Shown here in pieces: positions 56,999-64,000 of a stretch of DNA of 64,000 bases. The stretch's first letter is position 1. The number at the start of each line of letters is the position of its first letter. The position numbers and the translations under genes were made by a program. The stretch is from Strobilurus pachycystidiatus (lineage: Eukaryota; Basidiomycota; Agaricomycetes; Agaricales; Physalacriaceae), in contig JAHLMK010000014.1 in NCBI GenBank assembly GCA_019915135.1, positions 1,240,001 to 1,304,000 of the forward strand. The letters run 5' to 3'. Below the pieces are notes generated by a model. That model did no database searches. It was not told where the DNA came from and saw only the letters and a program-made list of their open reading frames with translations.

Positions 56999-57687
56999 CG
57001 CTAGGTTACCGAGTAAAAGGGGAGCATTGACGAAAGTCGATGAACGACATTTCGCGCTGCATGAACATTCCCATGATGTAGCATGTCTTGTGACAAGCCA
57101 TTGTACCACTTAAATTTAGGAAAGCTATCCATTGTTACGAGTGTCATAGATATGGCGGTACGTTCATTCAATGATAGCCGAAATTGGCACTTTCCCTTCA
57201 ATAGAGTCAGATAAGAAATCACAGAGGACAGATCTAAACAGACCTTACCGTTACAGATGAAGTCGCGCGCGATCAGATGACGGACATCAGCGATCCCCAC
57301 ACTCGACGCGCCTTTCTTTCGCGCTGTTGCGTCGCTCGGGTCCCGCCGCGGTGACTCCTTCGATCCGACCAATCCACTTCGGATGCTTGACTGCGCTGCA
57401 GGTGCCATCACGAACGAGGCTCTTCCGAACACGCTTCCGAAGGCGAAGAGGAAGACACGATAGGAGGCGATGGATGTTCCAAAGGCAGCAACCGTAGCTG
57501 CCACTCCGTTTCGGTACTTCTATGTGAATGCCAGTGATCATCGCGAGGACCGAGGGGTTATGCTTACAGCCTCGTCTCGCCGTTATGCAGCAGACTGAGG
57601 CCAGAACCAATGTCAATACAGTCTTTCCGAGTGGGTTGGAGGGAGTATGCTTAAATACAAATAGACAAAGGGAACATCCACACGAGA

Positions 57688-59230
57688 CTAGCACGATCCA
57701 CCTGCAACATCAATAGTAGGAAGGACATTGACGATATCATCATCTGTATAAACCCTATACTTCGTCGATGGGATACCATCAAAGGCAGTAGCGAATCGTT
57801 CATCGGAATTATCGGCATCATCAACCTTGCGTATCCATATGCACTGGACGAAGTCACCATACAAGCGATATCTGCGCGCACAATCAACCGTCTGCTTCAT
57901 AGACAAACGACACGAAAACACTCACGCTTCCGCATACGTCTCCGGGTCCTTCTGTGTCGAGTCGCCGACCGTCAAGAACTTCTTGTTTGGGTACATCCCC
58001 TGAACGCGCGCTATCTGCGACAGCTTGTAGTCAAGGACGCTGTCCGAATCCAGAAGGATTTTCAGCAAGTCGAGGGGATCCGCCAGTGTGAGGTTCCTGG
58101 TGAAAATGGGCCCACGCGTAGTGGGAAACGAATCCTCCAGGAAGTCGTGAAGGAATGGGAACAGCTGGAAGGGCGAACCGGAAATAAAAATGAAATTGGG
58201 ATCATCGAGCGATCCCGCAAGTGACGAATACAGAGCAGGCATGCCCGTCACTGGTGTCGGGTCGTCGAAGAGCGCGGCTTGGAGAGCGGCGGTCTTGTCC
58301 AATACATGACTGATCTTCACTGCATCAGCAAGTCTCACCGATCGCCGGTGGACTTTTCGGACTTTTCCGCTGGTCAACGAAAACCTGTGGTGTCCTGCCG
58401 CCTCCCTCACTTAATGTAGCCCCCTCAATGTTTGCTAAAATATTATTCTATTTGTTCTATGGTACTGAACGGAAGGAGGAAGCCAGCGCACCCGAGGAAC
58501 ACTTCGAGTGACACCGCCGGGAATTGAACTTGTGAGCGTTTTTGACATAGCTGGTGGCTGGTGACTTGTCAACTTGTCAGCCATTTTTTTGGCAGAGACA
58601 AGTTGTGACAAGTCGCGACAAGTGATCGGGAGGACTTGCTGATGTGTATCATCGATGTCTGGCAAGAAGGAACAATATTCATGGATCAGCATTTCCCAAA
58701 ACGCCATGTCGAATCGACATACCGGATATCACACCGAACCCACTATCGGCGGATGCAAAAACCGTGGTCGTAATGCTCTCGTCGTTTGCCAGCGTCCCAT
58801 CGAGTTGCGCCCCAGCCCCACATGCGCCTACTGACACGTTCTGGGTTGCCAAGCCCGATGCGGCCGTGTCTCCGATGGTAGCAGCCGAGCTGCATCCCGA
58901 TACAGCCACGGAGACCGACTGCCCGCTTTGTCCGACCGCGAGGAAGAGCTTGGTCCTGTTGACGGCTGTGTTGATGTTGGTCGTATCGACTCCGAGGAGT
59001 TTAAGTGCGAAGGAAATGGCGGTGGTAAAACCCTCGACCACATCGTCAAGTGCATCCTCGAAGACGAACACCTGTTGGCTGATCAAGGTGTTGCCACTGT
59101 TGGCAGGATCGGGGAATGCAGACGCGTCAAACAGGAGGACGCTATTCAAAGCGCGAGAGGGGAGATGGTCTGCTATTGGTCGAGCATAGGCTACGACTCC
59201 GAGGGAGAGAAAGAAAGCGGCTAAGCGCAT
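57688..59230 (-). pseudogene. App1-like phosphatidate phosphatase, MITE-disrupted
   Basis: The start at 59230 encodes a signal peptide (MRLAAFFLSLGVVAYARP) and an N-terminal domain ending SADSGFGVIS. A 64-nt intron (58722-58659) leads to DIDDT, the DxDxT catalytic motif of the HAD-type App1/DUF2183 phosphatases. The 322-bp MITE begins directly after Thr. After it the frame resumes VKISHVLDK, then FDDPTPVTGMPALYSSLAGS, YPNKKFLTVGDSTQKDPE and, after one more intron, YRLYGDFVQCIWIRKVDDAD, ending VAGGSC at 57688. Apart from the insertion every part is intact. App1 dephosphorylates phosphatidate or related lipid phosphates. The stop codons in the MITE should inactivate the gene unless it is spliced out. 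Confidence 0.85.
58323..58644. mobile_element. 322-bp MITE in the App1-like catalytic motif
   Basis: The ends are inverted: CATCAGCAAGTC at 58323 and its reverse complement GACTTGCTGATG at 58633-58644, with similarity extending to about 21 bp (three mismatches). TG flanks both sides (58321-58322 and 58645-58646), so the target duplication is 2 bp. The deletion of one copy plus the element exactly restores DIDDT-VKIS. The ends start CATCAG, like the 11.75-kb Plavaka element (CATCWG), which also has a TG duplication. It may be a non-autonomous relative. Confidence 0.87.
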
Positions 59231-60227
59231 CTCGGCTGGTGAGGCCTTGAAGAACAGGAGTGGTGGCCTTTTTATAAGCGATGAAGGAGTGGAAAGTCAA
59301 AATCCGCCAAGGGACTGACTGGCGCCTAGGAGGGGGAAAAGAAGGAGGAGAAGAGACCCATGCGTGCCGATGCCTTGTGCTATAAGTCAGATCGTCGTAG
59401 TATGATTTATCGCCGGATGTGACCGAGGAAGATAGGCAGACGACGTTGGCGGTGCAGGTCGAATCCCACTCATCAGGAAGACCCAAACAAGCTAAGGCTC
59501 CGTGATTGTGAGGCACATGGTTGGACGACGCTCGTACATCATGTTCGCAATGTTCGCGCCTTCAGTGTGAATTCGAAGTCGATGGGATGGCCTAACGACG
59601 ACCGATAGACCGGATCATGATGTGTATCCAAGAATTCCAAGACGGTAACTGTCTGCTCCACGTCGAAGAAGAAGAATAGTCCGTGCCGCATATGACTGAA
59701 TGAGCCAAGAAGAGTCACCCTTGATGAAGTAGCACGTTCTGACCGCTGGGCCGAACTGTTGGAGCCCAAACCTAGCTCTCAGCTCTGTTCTTCTCTCCGT
59801 CGGGCCACCGTTTCGTGAGTTCACCTGGCGAGTTTAACAGGCCTCTTCAGACCTGGCGAGATTTGGTCAGGTCGGCGGAACCACTGCGACTCAAAGTCAG
59901 CCTTAGAAGATGAGAGGCGCTTCAAATGGTTACTTCGTAGACAAAGCAGCCATAATGCCGACTTGCTACTTGTGCTGGGGCGAGATGATGGCCATGGTCG
60001 AGCTCACGCTTGGTCGGCCCACGATGAAGCCAAGAAAGATGATTCGCATTTGGCCGGGGGAAGCAAATCTCCTACATTGTTTATACTTGTTGACTAGGAC
60101 TCTTTATTGAATAACGCTCTCTGATCGATCAATGTCAATCAGTTGTCAACTTGCGTCCATATATAATGGTCCATAAGCCACGTCCACCCAGAATGACGCC
60201 CACATATCTGTGAATTTTGCCAGAATA
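59231..60227. other. no supported gene
   Basis: A minus-strand frame (59539-59824) includes a HGLFFFFDVEQTVTVLEFLDTH-like segment. This may be an exon of an unrecognised gene. Nothing else is supported. Confidence 0.35.
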
Positions 60228-61231
60228 ATGTCTTCCGATCTTCCCCTTGATGTGGCCCGCCTTTTGTTTGAACATGCTGCTCGTAACGATCAACAGACAG
60301 CTGTTGCTCTAGCACTGGTCTCGAAAGCGGTGTGCAAATGGTAAGTCGAAAATAAAACTTCGTTGTGTACTGTTGCACATTTTCCCACAGGATCACTCCA
60401 GAGCTATATCGCGCCGTGATCGTTCCCACACCCGCTCGTTTCCACAAATTCATCGACTCTATCAGGTCGCAGGATCCATCATCTCCTCTCGCGCCCTGCG
60501 TGAAGAAGCTAATTATCGGAGATCTCAGGAATCGTGGGAGCGGTCATGGCAATTGGGCGATAAAAGAGGACGACACCGTGCTTTTGGCGTCTCGGTGCAG
60601 CAACCTCGAAAGCGTTGCACTCTGGACTGTGGATTCAGGAATTGTGCTCCTCATTGGAGGCGTCATCAATCGAGATGCTGCTTCCTTTAGCCCCACTCAC
60701 CTCTCGATGCTCAACTATCTATATAACCCTCAGGATCCCCAACACCTTGACCGTGTTGCAGTCCTCTCCTCTCGCATAACGCATCTCCACTTGGATGAAG
60801 GCCAGCAGATGATTGACCCTGACATCCCTTCATGGGGGGTTATTCTCTTCACGCACTGTCCCAATCTCTCGTATCTCCATATTTCTGGAGATATAACTGA
60901 TATAAAGACCGCCGTAGTTCGGCTAGACAAACTCCTCGCGCCGCTGAAAAAGATTCTTCCACCGAACCTCTTGCTACTCATGGTCAGCATACGGGGCACG
61001 TCTCCTTGGGTCTTTGACGCCACCACGGCACAGATGTTCGAAACCATGACGAGTCCGCGCGTTATCATAACGGTGCCCCGTGGTTTTCTTACTCCCCAGT
61101 TAACGGACTCTCATGGAGGCTACGCATACGAATGGGACCTGGACCAATCCGATGACCATGAATGGGTGATTAACAACGCTTGGGCATTCGCAGCGGCGTA
61201 TGTTGCTCAGCGCGACAGCATCCGGGACTAA
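60228..61231 (+). CDS. F-box-like protein, copy B
   Basis: Two exons (60228-60340 and 60391-61231; intron 50 nt) give 317 residues. The N-terminus reads SSDLPLDVARLLFEHAARND and ALALVSKAVCKW, the same F-box-like motif and intron position as copy A at 53135-54111, followed by ITPELYRAVIVPTPARFHKF (copy A: VDPYLYRIVSLPTADHARAF). Later shared segments are SPTHLSMLN, LSYLHISGDIT and a Trp-rich acidic tail (YEWDLDQSDDHEWVI). Two family members about 6 kb apart suggest local duplication. Predicted role: an SCF-type adaptor or F-box-like regulator; target unknown. Confidence 0.72.
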
Positions 61232-62077
61232 GACATCCACTCATCATACATTAATTAGAGTCATAAGAACGAGGATTGACTTCTTGTATTACAACTTTTG
61301 TACGACTCGCCAATCTGGTCCATTCACATTCATTGAAGTCTGTGACAAGCTTATAACTGAAAGGTCAGGCTTCAGGAACGACAGAAGCAAGTGGCGGTGC
61401 CTCTATTTGTTCCGGTTGCATCAGGATAAATTTAAAACAGTGCGCCCATCGCTGTTCTCGCCCTCCTTTCCTGGTTAGTGTGGACGGAACATGTTTCTAG
61501 CACCCTTGGGTTCAGTGGCGTTTGCTTCCCCTCAAAATCAGCCCCACTTCCGATGCACTAGTACTGTTACAGTTTGAGAACTTCCGCAGTCCCGCCTAGC
61601 GTGTCGCTGCCGACTTCATTATCTTTGCTACCCGACCGGCTAACAATCTTTGTGATGCCCGTGATCCTTTCACCGAGCCATTGGCGCTCATTTCGTGTAA
61701 GTATGGGGTGTTGTTTTTCCCGCGACCACCTTTGCTGGATGCTCAAGGGGATTCTGACTCTCCGACGGCTTCTCTCTTGACGATCTTCTGATAATCAGCA
61801 TCCGACTCGTATCGCACGTGGTCATCTCTCCGTCGACAGGTATCATCAACTTTCCGCTCTCGGCTTTGTGGCGCAATCAGTAAGTTGCTAGCATTTTCCT
61901 TTTCCACCTTAATATGATGCCAAGAACGGGCAGTCCTTCTCCACAGTCATCATCTCTCGCGTATCATTTACGTTTGTCATATGGCCCACACCTCCACAAT
62001 CTAGAGGCGTTCCGGACCTTTCTTCGCGGATACTTAATGCATAGTATCCGACTTGATAACACACTGTGTGGTCTGCC
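61232..62077. other. no supported gene
   Basis: The frame at 61574-61780 and nearby short exon-like pieces could be part of an unrecognised gene. The P450 promoter lies in the right half. Confidence 0.35.
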
Positions 62078-64000
62078 ATGCTTTATCTGCTTGCTCTTAT
62101 CGTCGCTCTTACTCTTCACTTGATCTACAGACGCTGGACTCGCGTCTCTATTGCACACCTCAGAGGTCCCAAATCGACTTCGTTCGCGTATGGTATGTGA
62201 TGCGTCTAATGATCGGCACAGAGATGGAACTTACTGAACGATGATCAGGAACTTTCAAGGAGCTTCTTCAAAGCGAAGCAGCCGAGGTGGGGGCTTCTTC
62301 CTCCCTCCGTCGATCTCAACACTGATCGAGTATCTCCAACACCAACAGCGCGACAGAGAGTGGCAGGCCCTTTACGGAGATGTCATTCGCGTTCGCGCGC
62401 CGTTTGGTGTAAGAGGTTCATGCATACTCATGCACTATAAGATTTGATTTGCCCGTTTCCCCATCAAAAGGAAGACCGTCTGCTTGTGGCGGACCCCAAG
62501 GCCATGCAGCACGTCTTCCAGTCCCCGGGCTACACTTTCGCAAAGCCGCCTGCGCGCGCAGCCATATCGCGGCTTCTCTTTGGTCCAGGATTGTCCAATG
62601 CCGAAGGTATGTTCTGTCTCGCATAGCCGCGTTTCTCCATTGACTGTTCGCACAGGTGCTGAACACGCTCGCCACCGCAAGATCCTCCAGCCAGCGTTCG
62701 GAAGCACAGCCGCGAAGGAGCTCGTACCTGTGTTTTTCTCGCACGTAGGAAAGGTGCGTGACGGGACTATCGTTTACGCGCTGTGGACCCACAAAGGGTT
62801 TTATGTGTACAGATGACTTCAAGATGGCGAGATTTGATCGGTAGTGTTGAGGGGTCGGCCGTAATCAACATTCAGGCCTGGTTCACCAGAGCGACGCTGG
62901 ATGTTATCGGCGATGGTGTGTCTTTTCCGAATCACTTGGATTGTTAGCGGTCTGATGATGGGCACACAGTCGCTTTCGATTATCGATTCGGGGCGTTGGA
63001 CGAGGCGGAGAACGAACTCACGCTGGCATATAGCAACATGATGTGAGCTAGATCACACAATCCGGCGTGACAGACAAATCCAACTCATGCGCGTAGATTT
63101 GACACATTCGGTACACCAAAGGACGGCGATATCCTTTCCCTCAGTATCATGGACTCTCTGCCTCGTCCCATTTCCCGATTTCTGATGCGTAATATCCCTT
63201 CTCCGCGGTTTCATCATGGCCATCGCGTCAAGACGTTATCGAGCGCTGCCATGAAGAAACTCGCAGATGAAAAGAACAACTCGATCCTGCAGTCTGCAAA
63301 GTCAAAGAAGGACATCATGTCCCTTCTCGGTAAGCTATCATGAGCCCACCTCGAGCATCGTGCATGAGCAACTCACGAAAATACAGTCAGAGCTGTCGCG
63401 TCATCTGATCCCAAGATGAGCCTCTCTGAAGAGGAAATGCACGCACAGATGAAGTACGTATGCGTCCTCGCTGCATACTTGAAGGCGCCACCATCTCATC
63501 TCTACGTTGATACAGCACCCTCGTTCTAGCAGCACATGAGACGACATCAAATAGCCTCTCCTGGATGTTCTATGAACTTTCCCGACGCCCTGAAATCCAA
63601 AGCAGACTTCGGGATGAGATCATCAAGACTTCTTTGGCCGTCCGTACCCGCGGTGACGCTGAGTTCAACACGACGGACTTCGATGGTATGCCCTACTTGA
63701 CTGCTGTGCTCAAGGTGACATGTCAACTTCTTAATCAATGACGAGTGACGGAACTCAACAATGTCATAGGAGTCTTTACGATGTTACCCTCCGGTATACA
63801 ACCAGTTCAGGGTTGCCCAGCAGGACGATGTGATTCCGCTTCAATATCCTATCACCACGTCGAAAGGCAATGTCATTGACCAGGTTCCCATTCCCAAGGG
63901 TCTGTACGTTATTGGGTCAAGTGCGCTCTATAACAGGTTCGTTCAAGTTTCTTCGGGCTATTTGCTTGTGTATTGATATGTCTACCGGATCTTCAGAAAC
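62078..64000 (+). CDS. cytochrome P450 (partial, truncated by the window edge)
   Basis: A multi-exon P450 starting at ATG 62078 with an N-terminal membrane anchor (MLYLLALIVALTLHLIYRRW). First exons: 62078-62192, 62249-62286, 62349-62408, 62471-62606. Then come YGDVIRVRAPFG, LLVADPKAMQHVFQ, and HRKILQPAFGS (C-helix region). The I-helix is AAHETTSNSLSWMFYEL and the K-helix is KESLRCYPP (ExxR). The sequence stops near IPKGLYVIGSSALYN, before the heme-binding Cys loop, so heme ligation cannot be checked. Fungal P450s oxidise secondary metabolites and xenobiotics; the substrate is not inferable. Introns are 50-70 nt. Confidence 0.92.

Noticed and set aside
59539..59824. Minus-strand frame with a compact hydrophobic core, resembling small RelE/ParE-type folds
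   Set aside because: Similarity is a vague hydrophobic pattern; no conserved catalytic residue or partner gene supports such a call.
1..64000. CRISPR arrays, tRNA or rRNA genes, bacterial-type operons
   Set aside because: No regularly spaced repeats, cloverleaf with intact A and B boxes, or rRNA-like sequence was found by reading; a tRNAscan run would be decisive for tRNA.

Overview
This is nuclear DNA from a filamentous basidiomycete, most probably an Agaricomycete (mushroom or wood-decay lineage). The evidence is the many short GT-AG introns of about 50-65 nt, a Plavaka-type transposase, DUF6697 and DUF6699 proteins, F-box-like gene families, an alpha-kinase with a Cys-rich N-terminus, Tup1 and a cytochrome P450. 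No bacterial-style operons, tRNA, rRNA or CRISPR were seen. All gene models were built by hand from reading frames and splice sites.

Region 1 (1-20 kb). The left edge carries an LTR and the Gag-like start of a retrotransposon, followed by a secreted beta-carbonic anhydrase and a DUF6697 gene. From about 6.4 to 19.8 kb the DNA is a large imperfect inverted duplication with arms of 5.5-6.2 kb. The ribosomal protein eL8 gene lies alone in the 1.7-kb loop. Each arm has an HMG-box-like gene (both intact, pointing away from eL8) and a BCS1-like AAA ATPase (intact on the right, internally deleted on the left). An F-box gene lies only in the left arm.

Region 2 (20-42 kb) is accessory, mobile-element DNA bracketed by two identical 443-bp repeats in opposite orientation. 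Its centre is an apparent 11.75-kb Plavaka-family DNA transposon (21902-33656). It has matching terminal inverted repeats, a 2-bp TG target duplication, a complete five-exon transposase and two large cargo genes of unknown role. It sits in an intron of a gene whose exons continue on both sides. Next come a divergent pair (a DDE integrase-like protein and an unknown partner) and an alpha-kinase gene broken in codon 7 by a 1163-bp hAT-type element with an 8-bp target duplication.

Region 3 (42-64 kb) is ordinary genic DNA: a gamma-glutamylcyclotransferase-like gene and a fragment of another, a DUF6699 gene, a MIF-type tautomerase, Tup1, two F-box-like genes, an FAD monooxygenase, a secreted App1-type phosphatidate phosphatase and a P450 cut by the window edge. 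The App1-type gene is interrupted at its catalytic DxDxT motif by a 322-bp MITE. That MITE has the same kind of ends (CATCWG, TG duplication) as the 11.75-kb element.

Three separate genes carry precise, reconstructable transposon insertions. This suggests recent or ongoing activity of at least two DNA-transposon groups.
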